Position numbers and translations under genes: made by a program. Source: an uncultured Phocaeicola sp. (GTDB taxonomy: Bacteria; Bacteroidota; Bacteroidia; Bacteroidales; Bacteroidaceae). Taken from it: a stretch of DNA of 48,361 nt. The notes under the pieces were generated by a model. It was not told where the DNA came from. It made no database searches and saw nothing but the letters and a program-made list of their open reading frames with translations. This document shows positions 25,901-35,452 of this stretch, piece after piece (the first letter of the stretch is position 1; each line of letters opens with the position of its first letter). The DNA is taken from NCBI GenBank assembly GCA_947626525.1, contig CANQSM010000013.1, positions 1 to 48,361 on the forward strand, in the 5' to 3' direction.

Positions 25901-27781
25901 TTAGTCTTGGTTCTTGAATTGTTGAATACGCATGGCGTTGAATATCGCTAATAAGGCTACGCCCACATCGGCGAAAACAGCTTCCCATAGTGTGGCAATT
26001 CCTCCGGCTCCCAATAAAAGGACAATGATTTTCACTCCAAAGGCCATGGAGATATTCTGCCATACGATGCGTCGGGTTTGTTTTCCCAAACTGATAGCGG
26101 TGAGTAATTTGGAAGGACGGTCATCCTGTATGACGACATCAGCGGTTTCGATTGCCGCATCGCTTCCTAATCCTCCCATTGCAATACCTATATCGCTCAT
26201 AGCTAATACGGGGGCATCATTTAGTCCGTCGCCAACGAAAGCTATGCGATTGTTTTTACATCCTTTTAGTTTTTCCAAATGTTTCACTTTTTCTTCCGGG
26301 AGCAGATTTCCATACGCTTTTTCAACGCCTAATTGTTTGGCTAAGTTAGTAACAATGGTCTGTTTATCTCCTGAAAGTATCTGAATATTATTAATATTTA
26401 AGGCTTTAAGTCCTGAAATTGTTTCTTTGGCATCTTCTTTGGGGGTATCGGTCAATGACATATATCCTTTGTATTGTCCATCTACAGCACAAAGTATGGT
26501 CATTTCCGGAATATTCTGCAGATTGGTTGGATAAGCAATGGAATGAGACTCGAATAAGTCGATGTTACCGACGAAAACTTGGTGCCCGTCTATTGTTCCG
26601 CTTAATCCCATGCCCGTTATATCTGCGGACTTTTCCACTTTTTTTAATTCATATTGTCTTTTCTCGGCTTCTTCCACAATGGCTTTGGCTATGGGGTGGT
26701 TGCTTTGTTTTTCGAGTGAGGCAATCCATTTCCATAACTCCCGATCGCTTGTTTCGTAGGGGTGAACCTGCTGAACTTGGAAGATTCCTTTGGTGAGTGT
26801 GCCTGTCTTGTCGAAAACGACCGTATTGATTTGGGTAATGGCATCCAAATAGTTCCCTCCTTTAAACAGAATTCCTTGTCTTGAGGCTGCCCCGATTCCT
26901 CCGAAATACCCTAAAGGAATGCTTACTACCAGAGCGCAAGGGCAAGAAATAACCAGAAAGACTAAAGCCCGGTACAACCATTCATTGAACAGAAAGGTAA
27001 AATCTGTTGTAACCAAGGCATACAAGTATGGGACTAATACAATCAGTATGGCAAATACTGTGACTACAGGAGTGTAAATATGGGCGAATTTACGTATAAA
27101 TAATTCGACCGGGGCTTTTCTTTCTGCGGCGTTTTGTACTAATTCCAACATCCGCGACAGGGTACTTTCTGCGTATGGTTTTGTCACCCGGAGGTGTATC
27201 ACTTTATCTGTCGCAATAACTCCTGCCGGAACGGGTTCTGCATAGTGATAGGTACGGGGAATGCTTTCTCCGGTAAGAGCTGCGGTATTGAATACAGCGA
27301 AGTCTGTGAGTAATATTCCGTCTAAAGGAACTCTTTCACCTGATTTAATTTCTATTTCTTCTCCGGGTAATACCGTATTGGGATGTACCACTCTATATTC
27401 GCCTTGTCGTAGAACGGAGGCTTTGTCCGGACGGACATCCAGAAGCGAACGTATATGGGAACGCGCTCTGCCTACGGCTGCGTCCTGGAAACGTTCTCCT
27501 ATGGAATAGAACAACATGACGGCAACTCCTTCCGGATACTCTTTGATATAAAATGCGCCGAAAGCGGCAAGGCTCATCAACGTATATTCATTAAAAATGT
27601 CTTTTTGTCGTAGACTTTCGATGGCTTCTTTTAAAACGGGAAGTCCGACTGGCAAAAAAGCGCATAAATACCATAGCAGGGCAATGGTAGGATTTTGAAA
27701 CCAACCGATGCCCGCGGCTTGCAGGAATATACCGAAAAACAGACACAGCATGGAGATAATTTCTGCACTATATTTTTTCAT
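25901..27781 (-). CDS. Zinc/cadmium-type heavy-metal P1B ATPase
   Basis: This 626-residue inner-membrane metal exporter starts at the ATG 27781 (MKKYSAEIISM). A longer in-frame extension upstream runs through the promoter and is rejected. Motifs are TGES (170-173), CPC in the metal-path helix (280-282), DKTGTLT (324-330, phosphorylated Asp), SNHPIAKAI and GDGLNDAP. The last helices contain KIIVLLLG and ADVGVALLAIFNAMR, whose Asp in DxG is the hallmark of the P1B-2 (Zn/Cd/Pb, ZntA) subgroup. There is no N-terminal CxxC heavy-metal-binding domain, so it is a short form. It is the first gene of an operon with a Fur-family regulator. Confidence 0.93.
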   Translation of the reverse strand: MKKYSAEIISMLCLFFGIFLQAAGIGWFQNPTIALLWYLCAFLPVGLPVLKEAIESLRQKDIFNEYTLMSLAAFGAFYIKEYPEGVAVMLFYSIGERFQDAAVGRARSHIRSLLDVRPDKASVLRQGEYRVVHPNTVLPGEEIEIKSGERVPLDGILLTDFAVFNTAALTGESIPRTYHYAEPVPAGVIATDKVIHLRVTKPYAESTLSRMLELVQNAAERKAPVELFIRKFAHIYTPVVTVFAILIVLVPYLYALVTTDFTFLFNEWLYRALVFLVISCPCALVVSIPLGYFGGIGAASRQGILFKGGNYLDAITQINTVVFDKTGTLTKGIFQVQQVHPYETSDRELWKWIASLEKQSNHPIAKAIVEEAEKRQYELKKVEKSADITGMGLSGTIDGHQVFVGNIDLFESHSIAYPTNLQNIPEMTILCAVDGQYKGYMSLTDTPKEDAKETISGLKALNINNIQILSGDKQTIVTNLAKQLGVEKAYGNLLPEEKVKHLEKLKGCKNNRIAFVGDGLNDAPVLAMSDIGIAMGGLGSDAAIETADVVIQDDRPSKLLTAISLGKQTRRIVWQNISMAFGVKIIVLLLGAGGIATLWEAVFADVGVALLAIFNAMRIQQFKNQD

Positions 27782-27804
27782 AATTTGAATTTTTATTACT
27801 GTGA

Positions 27805-27839
27805 CAAAAGTAAGTGAAAATAAATGCAACTTGATTGCA
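27805..27839 (-). promoter_or_regulatory. Promoter and candidate metal-regulator operator of the P-ATPase operon
   Basis: The minus strand reads TACTTTTG (27805-27812), a -7 match 24 bp before the ATG. A perfect inverted repeat TGCAA-N5-TTGCA lies at 27825-27839, over the expected -33 position. A site there could be bound by the co-encoded Fur-family repressor, but this is inference from position and symmetry only. Confidence 0.5.
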
Positions 27840-27886
27840 AACAATATTTTCTTTTATTTGGTTAGGAGATTGTTTCTTTTTTGTTG

Positions 27887-27894
27887 TATTTTTG
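27887..27894 (+). promoter_or_regulatory. -7 element of the ROK kinase promoter
   Basis: TATTTTTG matches TAnnTTTG and lies 49 bp upstream of the ATG. The -33 element is not clear. Confidence 0.4.
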
Positions 27895-27942
27895 GCGAGA
27901 GATTTGTAAACATGAATATATAATGAAATAACGGAGTGAAAG

Positions 27943-28911
27943 ATGAACATCAATACAGAGAATCCTTGTGTAGCAGGTATGGATATTGGTGGTACGAACA
28001 CTGTCTTTGGCATTGTAGACGCACAGGGTAATATTTTGTGCCGCGACAGCGTGAAAACTCAGGAATATCCTGTAATAGAAGAATATATAGATGCCGTTTG
28101 CGAAAAATTGATATGTATGGTCAGGGAACATGTTGGACCTAATAATTTGAAAGGTTTGGGTATCGGGGCTCCTAATGGAAATTACTATAGCGGATGTATC
28201 GAACAAGCGGCAAATCTTCCTTGGAAAGGGGTTGTGCCTATAGCTTCGATGTTTTCAGAAAAAATAGGACTTCGGGTTGTTTTGACCAATGACGCAAAAG
28301 CTGCGGCATTGGGCGAGATGACTTATGGGGCGGCACGTGGAATGAAAGACTTCATTATGATTACATTGGGGACAGGGGTAGGAAGTGGTATCATAGTGAA
28401 TGGGCAACTAGTATATGGATATGATGGCTTTGCCGGCGAATTAGGGCATGTCATGGTTCGTCCCGGTGGACGCCGTTGCGGCTGTGGACGAAACGGTTGC
28501 TTGGAGACTTATTGTTCGGCTACAGGAATCGTCCGTACAGCACGTGAGATGTTGCTGGCAAGTACCGAACCAAGTTTGTTACGTCGTGTTCCAATCGAAG
28601 ATTTGACCTCTATAGATCTTTATGACGCTGCGGTGAAAGATGATAAGCTGGCTTTGGAAATCTTTCGTTTTACAGGCACGGTATTGGGAGAGGCTATAGC
28701 CAATTTTGTCTTGTTTTCTCGTCCAGAGGCTATTATTCTTTTTGGCGGGTTGGCAAAAGCGGGTCATTTTATTTTGGAGCCTACTCAGGCAGCAATGGAA
28801 GCAAATATGTATAATGTATTTAAAGGAAAAGTAAAACTATTGTTTTCAGAACTGAAGGATGCTGATGCGGCTATATTAGGAGCCAGTGTTTTGGCTTGGG
28901 AAGCAAAGTAG
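27943..28911 (+). CDS. ROK-family sugar kinase (glucokinase-like)
   Basis: This 322-residue cytoplasmic kinase probably phosphorylates glucose or a similar hexose with ATP. The phosphate-binding motif GMDIGGTN is at residues 12-19. LTNDAKAAALGE and ITLGTGVGSGIIVNG give the second phosphate loop. GELGHVMV and the zinc-binding CGCGRNGCLETY motif (about 178-189) are typical of ROK proteins. There is no DNA-binding N-terminus, so it is an enzyme, not a NagC-type repressor. It is transcribed alone and divergently from the P-ATPase operon. Fructokinase or N-acetylmannosamine kinase activity cannot be excluded. Confidence 0.93.
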   Translation: MNINTENPCVAGMDIGGTNTVFGIVDAQGNILCRDSVKTQEYPVIEEYIDAVCEKLICMVREHVGPNNLKGLGIGAPNGNYYSGCIEQAANLPWKGVVPIASMFSEKIGLRVVLTNDAKAAALGEMTYGAARGMKDFIMITLGTGVGSGIIVNGQLVYGYDGFAGELGHVMVRPGGRRCGCGRNGCLETYCSATGIVRTAREMLLASTEPSLLRRVPIEDLTSIDLYDAAVKDDKLALEIFRFTGTVLGEAIANFVLFSRPEAIILFGGLAKAGHFILEPTQAAMEANMYNVFKGKVKLLFSELKDADAAILGASVLAWEAK

Positions 28912-28972
28912 ATATAGATCCTGATGGCAAATCTGAATTGCTTCTACAAATCACTTTATTTTAATCTCTCTT

Positions 28973-29003
28973 TTTGTTGTCATAAATTTAAGTAGTACCT
29001 TTG
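28973..29003 (+). promoter_or_regulatory. Promoter of the cardiolipin synthase-like gene
   Basis: TTTG (28973-28976), then 19 bp, then TACCTTTG (28996-29003). This is a textbook Bacteroides -33/-7 pair. It predicts a leader of about 50 nt before the GTG start. Confidence 0.75.
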
Positions 29004-29060
29004 CAACCGATTTTTTTGTCTGTCTAAAAGGTTGATACATCCTTTTCTATATCGGGAATA

Positions 29061-30449
29061 GTGAATAAAATTTTTTATATACTACTATTTTATCTCCTGC
29101 TCTATGGAAGTACTGTTGGAGCCTATGCTCAGGAGATACAAAGTGATTCAATCGTAAAAGAATTACTAAAAGAATGGGGAGTTCATGTAACCGAGCATAA
29201 TAAAGTTAAATTGTTGAAGAGCGGTAAAGCTAAATTTGCAGATATGTTTGAGGCCATAAGTCAGGCCCGTCATCATATTCATTTGGAGTATTTTAATTTT
29301 CGTAATGATTCTATTGCAGGGGCTCTTTTTGAGTTATTGGCGGAGAAAGCGGCCGAAGGGGTGGAGGTGCGTGCTCTTTTTGACGCATTTGGTAATATGT
29401 CGAATAACCAGCCCCTGAAAAATAAACATTTGAGAAAGATTAGAGCAAGAGGTGTTGAAATCTATAAATTTGATCCGATTCGTTTTCCTTATGTAAACCA
29501 TGTATTGAAGCGCGACCATCGGAAAATTGTTGTGATTGACGGAAAGGAAGCCTATACTGGCGGCATGAATGTGGCTGATTATTATTTGAACGGGACTCCT
29601 CAAGTGGGTTCATGGCGTGATATGCACATGAGGATAGAGGGGCCGGCTGTGAGCGATTTACAGCGTATTTTTCTGAAAATATGGAATGAGGTAACGAAGC
29701 AACAAATTGGGGGAGAGACGTATTTTCCGATGGAGGAAGATATGGTAAAGAGTGATGCAACCGAATGTGTTAACGATTCTGTGCCGCTGATAGATTCTGC
29801 CGTACAAATGGCTGTGTCGGATTCAACAAAAAACTCTCATCTGCGGGTTGATAGGAAAGAATTGGATACGTTGCGAGTTGGAATGGGCCTATTGCATAAC
29901 GATGTGGAATTGGCTGTTGTAGATAGGGAACCGGGAGTAACTCCTAAGTTAATCCGTCATGCCTATGCTGCTTCTATCGAGCAAGCTGGCGAAAAGATTC
30001 AATTAATTAATCCATATTTTGTGCCTACTCATTCTATTAAGAAAGCGTTGAAGCAGGCTATCAAAAGAGGTGTAGTAGTGGAGATTATGATATCTTCTCA
30101 TTCGGATATTCCTTTTACTCCTGATGCCTCATTTTATTTTGCCTATAATTTGGTGAAACATGGTGCAAGAGTTTATTTGTATGATAGAGGATTCCATCAT
30201 TCTAAGGTAATGATGGTAGATAATAAATTTTGTACATTGGGGTCTGCTAATTTAAATAGCCGCAGTTTGCGTTATGATTATGAAGTGAATGCTTTTATCT
30301 TTGATAAAGGGGTAACCAAAGAGTTGACGGATATGTTTGAGACTGATAAGAAAGACTCTACAGAACTGACCGGAGAAATATGGAAAAAGCGCTCTCCATG
30401 GAAGCGTTTTGTTGGTTGGTTTGCCAATATCTTTGCACCGTTTCTTTAG
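29061..30449 (+). CDS. Cardiolipin synthase-like phospholipase D protein
   Basis: This 462-residue protein starts at a GTG codon, the only start that keeps the hydrophobic N-terminus. It has two HKD motifs: HRKIVVIDG (His153, Lys155, Asp160) followed by GGMN, and HHSKVMMVDN near 379-388 followed by GSANLNSRS. This paired arrangement is that of bacterial cardiolipin synthases, which join two phosphatidylglycerols or related lipids. Unlike ClsA, which has two N-terminal transmembrane helices, this one has a single cleavable-looking signal peptide (ending GAYAQ), so the catalytic part may be periplasmic. Its 3' end overlaps the convergent S41 protease gene by 4 bp. Confidence 0.88.
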   Translation: MNKIFYILLFYLLLYGSTVGAYAQEIQSDSIVKELLKEWGVHVTEHNKVKLLKSGKAKFADMFEAISQARHHIHLEYFNFRNDSIAGALFELLAEKAAEGVEVRALFDAFGNMSNNQPLKNKHLRKIRARGVEIYKFDPIRFPYVNHVLKRDHRKIVVIDGKEAYTGGMNVADYYLNGTPQVGSWRDMHMRIEGPAVSDLQRIFLKIWNEVTKQQIGGETYFPMEEDMVKSDATECVNDSVPLIDSAVQMAVSDSTKNSHLRVDRKELDTLRVGMGLLHNDVELAVVDREPGVTPKLIRHAYAASIEQAGEKIQLINPYFVPTHSIKKALKQAIKRGVVVEIMISSHSDIPFTPDASFYFAYNLVKHGARVYLYDRGFHHSKVMMVDNKFCTLGSANLNSRSLRYDYEVNAFIFDKGVTKELTDMFETDKKDSTELTGEIWKKRSPWKRFVGWFANIFAPFL

Positions 30450-31912
30450 AAAGCTGCACCGAAGCGGAAACTGATTTTTTCTAAAATCTGGTTTCCCTGT
30501 ACCTTTTTGTACTGTAAGGTACTAAGATGAGGCGACAGTTCTTTCTTATTGCTTCTGAAAGAAACAGTACTGGTTTCAGTCGTCGGTAAATTCAAAGAAC
30601 CGTTAAGTATCCATTGTATCGTGTATCCAAGTAATGCATCGCTCTCTGGATCTCCTATTTCTCCAAGAGGAGCTGGATTCGAAATCTCATTATAGAAATA
30701 GTTGGGTTGGATGCCATTTTCGTATTCTGATTTGTCTTTACTGTTATATACGGTTGCCACAATAGGATGTATGGTGAAATCATATGGAGAAGGAATCCCT
30801 ATGGACGCTACATTTTTTCCTACAGTAGTGGAGCCTATTACGTTTACTTCCATATAAGGTTGCAGGCAGTAAATGGTGGTTTCCGAAGCTGACGCCGTAT
30901 AGGGGCTTGTGATAACGTATAGTCTATTGATGCCCAAGTTTTGTGCCGCTAAATCGGTATTCAGATTAGAAGTATAGTTACGGTCGGTATTTTGATTGTT
31001 ATATTGCAACGAGTAAAGAGGCTGTCCTAGGCTTTCGGCAGGAGCCAGAAAGCTACATAATTCTGTAATGCAATTCATCGCTCCTCCAAGGTTATAACGT
31101 AAATCGAGAATGAATTCATTCACTCCTTGACTTTTAAAGTCTGCGAAGATGCTTTTCATTTCATCGTTATATTCTGTACCGGTATCAGTCAGTCCGGGAG
31201 AATAGTGGTCGTACATCAGGTAGCCGATACGCTTGTCCGGTTGACTGGCAGGTTTGAATATGGCTACTTTATAAAAGGGGGTACTGGAAACTTGTTGCGC
31301 TGCTTCCATCTCTATTGTCGTTTCTTCTCCCCAATTGATGACGGCTTCCCCATTTTCCATGGTGAGAATCAAATTGGCAATACTAAGTGTTGTGGCACCT
31401 CCCTGCATTAGATAACCGTAATTGTTGTCTGTAACATAAACTCCTCCTACTTTAGTAATCCAGTCCCCTCGTTTTAGTCCGGCTTTTGATGCGGGAGAGC
31501 CAGGCAAAACAAATAATACTCTGGCCATTTTATGGGCTGTGGTTCCGGTAGGGTCGTTGTAGATCGTGAAATCAAATCCATAGGACAACGCTCCGTCAAT
31601 GTGGAGATTGTTGTCCGTGGTAGGATTGTCAGACTCTGTGCTTTCAAAGTAAGAAAAACGGTCACCTTCTCCGTTGCGGCATTTAGTGGAGAGTATACTT
31701 TGGAAAAATTCTTTAGGATCGGCAAAATAATTTTCTTCTTTTACAGTGGGCATATCGTAGTGCCACAGGTAGATGTTTTGCATTTGTTGCTCAATCCAGC
31801 GATCTTCTTGTGTAAGGGCTGCATATTCTCCACTGCGGTCTTCTCCGCAGGAAGTGAGAAGTAATGCAATGTCAACCGACCAAAGGAGAGGATATTTAAT
31901 AAAGTTGTTCAT
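30446..31912 (-). CDS. S41-family C-terminal processing protease, lipoprotein
   Basis: This 488-residue exported lipoprotein has the lipobox LLTSC (Cys22). A helical N-terminal region is followed by a PDZ-like domain (VLFVLPGSPASKAGLKRGDWITKVGG) and the S41 protease core: FILDLRYNLGGA, then TSPYTASASETT with the likely nucleophilic serine near residue 343, and GKNVASIG with the general-base lysine near 366. Such enzymes cleave proteins or peptides in the periplasm or at the cell surface. The family layout matches Bacteroidetes 'S41 peptidase' lipoproteins rather than Prc. It is monocistronic and convergent with the cls-like gene (4-bp overlap). The substrate is unknown. Confidence 0.88.
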   Translation of the reverse strand: MNNFIKYPLLWSVDIALLLTSCGEDRSGEYAALTQEDRWIEQQMQNIYLWHYDMPTVKEENYFADPKEFFQSILSTKCRNGEGDRFSYFESTESDNPTTDNNLHIDGALSYGFDFTIYNDPTGTTAHKMARVLFVLPGSPASKAGLKRGDWITKVGGVYVTDNNYGYLMQGGATTLSIANLILTMENGEAVINWGEETTIEMEAAQQVSSTPFYKVAIFKPASQPDKRIGYLMYDHYSPGLTDTGTEYNDEMKSIFADFKSQGVNEFILDLRYNLGGAMNCITELCSFLAPAESLGQPLYSLQYNNQNTDRNYTSNLNTDLAAQNLGINRLYVITSPYTASASETTIYCLQPYMEVNVIGSTTVGKNVASIGIPSPYDFTIHPIVATVYNSKDKSEYENGIQPNYFYNEISNPAPLGEIGDPESDALLGYTIQWILNGSLNLPTTETSTVSFRSNKKELSPHLSTLQYKKVQGNQILEKISFRFGAAF

Positions 31913-32026
31913 ACTTCAATGGTTTAAAATTGTACAAATGTATATTATTCTGTTTAGATAGTATTCGGATGAGAGGATAAAAATTTATAAATAGGTGGAT
32001 GGGAAAGCGCACGCTGCCGGCATAAA

Positions 32027-32058
32027 CATCGTGACATTGCGTTGGCAACATCACGATG
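32027..32058. terminator. Hairpin downstream of the pectin operon
   Basis: CATCGTGA (32027-32034) and TCACGATG (32051-32058) form a perfect 8-bp stem; TTGC and GCAA pair again inside the loop. It lies 32 bp beyond the stop of the last operon gene on the minus strand, a fitting terminator position, though a strong T-run is not evident. Confidence 0.5.
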
Positions 32059-32089
32059 TGGTAAGGCAAATGGGGAAGGAAAGGTCAGG

Positions 32090-35000
32090 TTATTCTACCA
32101 ATGTGGCTCCCATCAGTCCGATAATTACATCGTTGGCACGTGTCTCGATGCTTAACTTTTTCAGTTCTTTCTTCTTGTCAAGAGGCAAATAGAGAATGGT
32201 AGCCGCTCCGCCGGGAATACGTCGGTCGTTGAATCCTTTCAGTCGCAAATCTTTTTCAAGCTGATTGCTTACGTGGCCTGAAGAAAGAACAACTCGGTAT
32301 GGGCGAGGGGCGGCGCTCTGGAAAGCCACTCCATCTAAATACAAATCTTGTTCGATAGGAACCCAATTTTCCGGGTTGACCAACGAAAGGGTTTCTTGGT
32401 TACCGTCTTGATAGGTTATGCGGACGATTCCGTTTTCGTGACGACATTGCATGTGATTGGTACTGCCTGCCAATAACAGGTAAATTCCCTTTGCTTTCCC
32501 ATCTAATTTGACGCATACGGAGTCCGGATATTGGTCCCATAAAGTGGTGTACGCAATGTTCTTCCCTTCGGCGGGTGTACGGAATGGAATACCGTGCGGC
32601 GTGGTAAACACATTGTCGCGTATTTGCCTGCGGAATCCGGTGTCATCGATGTCGGCGGTCTCTTTGGGATGGCACCATTCCCCTATGCCTTGCAAAGGAA
32701 TTTGCAGGGTGGTATAAGGGGAACGGGGGCTTGCGTATTTGTTACGGAAAATGTCGGTAACGTTCGCGTTCCAAGTGTTATCCATTTGTACGGGATGGTA
32801 TTGCGCCAAGGGATGGATGGGAAGTTCCGTTCCGTAGAAACGTGCGGCTTTCGCCGGTCTCTCCACGTTCATGGGTTGCCACCATTGCATGGCTCCCTGC
32901 CGCATCCGGACAAACCAGGTGGCATCGCCCGGTGTACCGATCAGATTGCCTGAAGAGGCGTTCCGGAGGTCCGTACCTTCGTGCGTGGCGGAAAGGATGG
33001 GAGTGGCCGATTCCATGGCTATGCGTTTTCCTTTCCATTTGATTTCTACCTGTATTTTCTTCTCGGCAGGGCAGATGATGGCGATACGGGGCATGCCTAC
33101 ACTTTCCATGAGCTCCGGAGTTATCTCTTGCCCGTTTACGCGTACCGATTCATAGTTGTCTTTCCAGGCAGGGAGAACAAGCCGGAGGGTAGCCTCTTTC
33201 TTAAAACGGGGCTCGATGAGATAGGTCTCTTTGTCTCCTTGGCGGCGGAAAGAGAAATCCATATAGGTGGCGTGTAGGGAAGCATGATTCCATTTTTGCG
33301 GGAATCCCGGACGAATCTCCACATTCCCTTCCAACAGGTTGGGATAGATACCGAACAGGCCTTGTGTCAGAGCACGGGAAGCTACTCCTATCGGGTCGCC
33401 GAAGTCACGGTAACACTCTCCGCGTGCGGAGTCATAAAAGCTGATTTGTCCGAAGTTGCCCGGACAGTGTCCTAAATACATACCGTCAAGCACCGAACTC
33501 TTGAACAGGTGGAACGCCTCTTCCGGTCGGCCTGCCTGCCAGTAGGCAAGTGCCGTGTGCCAGACTTCTGCGAAGGCCACATTGTTGATACTCCATGAGT
33601 AGGGCATCCAGTTGGTGGTTGCCACCGTATAATATCCCTCGTCTTTCAGTCCGGCTCCTTGCACCGGAATACGGGGGATGTGGCGATCGATGTAGCGGGT
33701 AGCCTGATAATATTGGAACGGGTCACTCACATCGGAGTCGATGGCATGGTAGACAGTCCATACGGCAGGAGAGGTGTGCGGTTGCTTGTGTCCCATGAAA
33801 TCCTGGAATTCTGCCCAACAACCTTTGTCTGCCATCCAGAGTCGCTGTTGGAGGGCTTGTTTTATCTTTTCCGCCTCTTGCGCATAGGGGCGGGCATTTT
33901 CTCCTATTTTCCCGGCTATCTCGGCTGCCAGTTTGTTGGCCCGGTAGTTATAGGCTGATGAGTGGGTGACGGCACCGCTGTTGTAATACAAGGCGTCACT
34001 GGCCCAGATGCAGCAATAAGCGTCGTACAGTCCGTCGTTGTCAGGGTCGAAGTTCCGTTTCTCCCATGTCAGGTGTCGGGTGATGACTGGCCACATCTTC
34101 CTGGCATACTCTATGTCGCCCGTCCAACAGAGATGCCATAGCAGTTCGTCCATATAGCAGAGGTTCATATCGTAATGGTGCATCTGGTTGTTGCGGTTCG
34201 GATTGCGGCAGATGTATCCGTTGCTGTACATCTGTGTGCCCCATTTCTTGGCGGCACGGGCATTATTCATTGTGCTGTCCTGCATAGGATGCGGATATAC
34301 GGGAGATACATCCGTTACTTGCGAGGCGGCATAATTGTCGAAATGGGTGCGTGCACGCTCGTTCCATCCTAAGCAATCACCCGTGTAAGCCGCCCTCCAT
34401 CCGTTTAAGGGCATTCTCCATCCGTTGGCGCCGTGTAACCAGACTTCTCCGTCCCAAATACCATCGGCGGCGGCCACTAATGCTCCGCCCAAGGTGTTGA
34501 TATAGGGGTCGGGAGTGTCTATCTTGAAACGGGAAACCAATGCCACGCGTGCCTTTTCGGCAGCTTCGTACATTTTTTTTCCTTGGGATATGGAGAGGGA
34601 ACGGAGGGCTCCGTCCTCATAGAGTGCGTACGCTTCTCCCTTGGTGAACTTCAGGCGGAAGATGTCAGGTGTCTCGGATAGGGAAGCCTCGAAGCTGTCT
34701 GCCGGGTCGGCTCCCATATCACCGCTCCGGTTCAGCCTTTTGGCGCGTATAGGGCCTACCAGCCCGGACAGACGGAGGTCTTCAGGCATGGAGCCGGCCT
34801 TGAAATGCCAGATAGCACCTTCTTTGCCGGGAAGAGTCAGGACACTTACCTGCAGCTTTGCGGGCATGGAAGCGACTGGCGTGGAAGTAACGTCCGTGCC
34901 GTTCCAACGGGAGTCGGCAAGGAGATAACTACGGCGTCCCGGTGTATAGCGGGCTTCACAATATTCCGTGGAATCTAAGGCTATGGTCTGTCCGCCGGAT

Positions 35001-35329
35001 TGCAGCCGAAAAGCGATGTGCAGGCTTTTGGGCTTGCCGTATGCGGCAAATACAGGCCGGTCGCTTGTTTCCAGCCGCCAGGCTGTGTGCGTGCCGTAAA
35101 GGGGACGGGTGAAACGGTTTTTTCCGTTCACGCATACAAAGTCTTCCCCCTCCGGATAATATTGCAAGCTTCGTTCGACACCACGTTGATCTTCATTGTA
35201 GGAGGTAGATTCGATGTAGTCCCTTCCTTCCACAGCGGCTCTCTTCGTGTCTGAAAGAGGCTTGGGTTGTCCGTATGCGGCGGATACCGTGTATATGACA
35301 AGGAATGTGATGAACGATAATTTCTTCAT
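32090..35329 (-). CDS. DUF4450-domain glycoside hydrolase-like protein
   Basis: This exported protein of about 1079 residues (signal peptide MKKLSFITFLVIYTVSAAYG) begins with a region matching DUF4450. A six-hairpin (alpha/alpha)6-barrel-like domain follows, with ANGWRMPLNGWRAAYTGDCLGW, MDELLWHLCWTGDIEYARKMWPV, DNDGLYDAYCCIWASDAL and AEFQDFMGHKQPH. This resembles clan-type inverting hydrolases such as GH78/GH95/GH63, whose catalytic residues are carboxylates in such loops. The C-terminal third is a set of beta domains. The start at 35329 is chosen because it begins the signal peptide; ten more in-frame codons precede it. It is last in the pectin operon. The specific CAZy family and linkage are not assigned here. 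Confidence 0.75.
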   Translation of the reverse strand: MKKLSFITFLVIYTVSAAYGQPKPLSDTKRAAVEGRDYIESTSYNEDQRGVERSLQYYPEGEDFVCVNGKNRFTRPLYGTHTAWRLETSDRPVFAAYGKPKSLHIAFRLQSGGQTIALDSTEYCEARYTPGRRSYLLADSRWNGTDVTSTPVASMPAKLQVSVLTLPGKEGAIWHFKAGSMPEDLRLSGLVGPIRAKRLNRSGDMGADPADSFEASLSETPDIFRLKFTKGEAYALYEDGALRSLSISQGKKMYEAAEKARVALVSRFKIDTPDPYINTLGGALVAAADGIWDGEVWLHGANGWRMPLNGWRAAYTGDCLGWNERARTHFDNYAASQVTDVSPVYPHPMQDSTMNNARAAKKWGTQMYSNGYICRNPNRNNQMHHYDMNLCYMDELLWHLCWTGDIEYARKMWPVITRHLTWEKRNFDPDNDGLYDAYCCIWASDALYYNSGAVTHSSAYNYRANKLAAEIAGKIGENARPYAQEAEKIKQALQQRLWMADKGCWAEFQDFMGHKQPHTSPAVWTVYHAIDSDVSDPFQYYQATRYIDRHIPRIPVQGAGLKDEGYYTVATTNWMPYSWSINNVAFAEVWHTALAYWQAGRPEEAFHLFKSSVLDGMYLGHCPGNFGQISFYDSARGECYRDFGDPIGVASRALTQGLFGIYPNLLEGNVEIRPGFPQKWNHASLHATYMDFSFRRQGDKETYLIEPRFKKEATLRLVLPAWKDNYESVRVNGQEITPELMESVGMPRIAIICPAEKKIQVEIKWKGKRIAMESATPILSATHEGTDLRNASSGNLIGTPGDATWFVRMRQGAMQWWQPMNVERPAKAARFYGTELPIHPLAQYHPVQMDNTWNANVTDIFRNKYASPRSPYTTLQIPLQGIGEWCHPKETADIDDTGFRRQIRDNVFTTPHGIPFRTPAEGKNIAYTTLWDQYPDSVCVKLDGKAKGIYLLLAGSTNHMQCRHENGIVRITYQDGNQETLSLVNPENWVPIEQDLYLDGVAFQSAAPRPYRVVLSSGHVSNQLEKDLRLKGFNDRRIPGGAATILYLPLDKKKELKKLSIETRANDVIIGLMGATLVE

Positions 35330-35366
35330 AAGATGCTGTTTGTATATTGATTCGTACATAATTGAC

Positions 35367-35427
35367 TTGTTCCACCGCGGTTTGTGTGACAGTATTTATT
35401 CTATCCGCACAATCTGTGGTGGAACAA
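35367..35427 (-). promoter_or_regulatory. Strong intercistronic hairpin in the pectin operon
   Basis: TTGTTCCACCGC (35367-35378) pairs with GTGGTGGAACAA (35416-35427), with one G-U pair. A symmetric 3x3 internal loop is followed by TTGTGTG (35382-35388) pairing with CGCACAA (35406-35412) around a 17-nt loop. It fills half of the 123-bp spacer between the six-hairpin-like gene and the DUF4450 gene. It could be an internal terminator, an mRNA processing or protection site, or a regulatory structure. Confidence 0.7.
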
Positions 35428-35452
35428 TATGGATAGTGTGACGGGCGATGGG

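Noticed and set aside
27782..27844. N-terminal extension of the P-ATPase
   Set aside because: The extra codons cover the -7 element and the palindrome, and the ATG at 27781 begins a normal first membrane segment.
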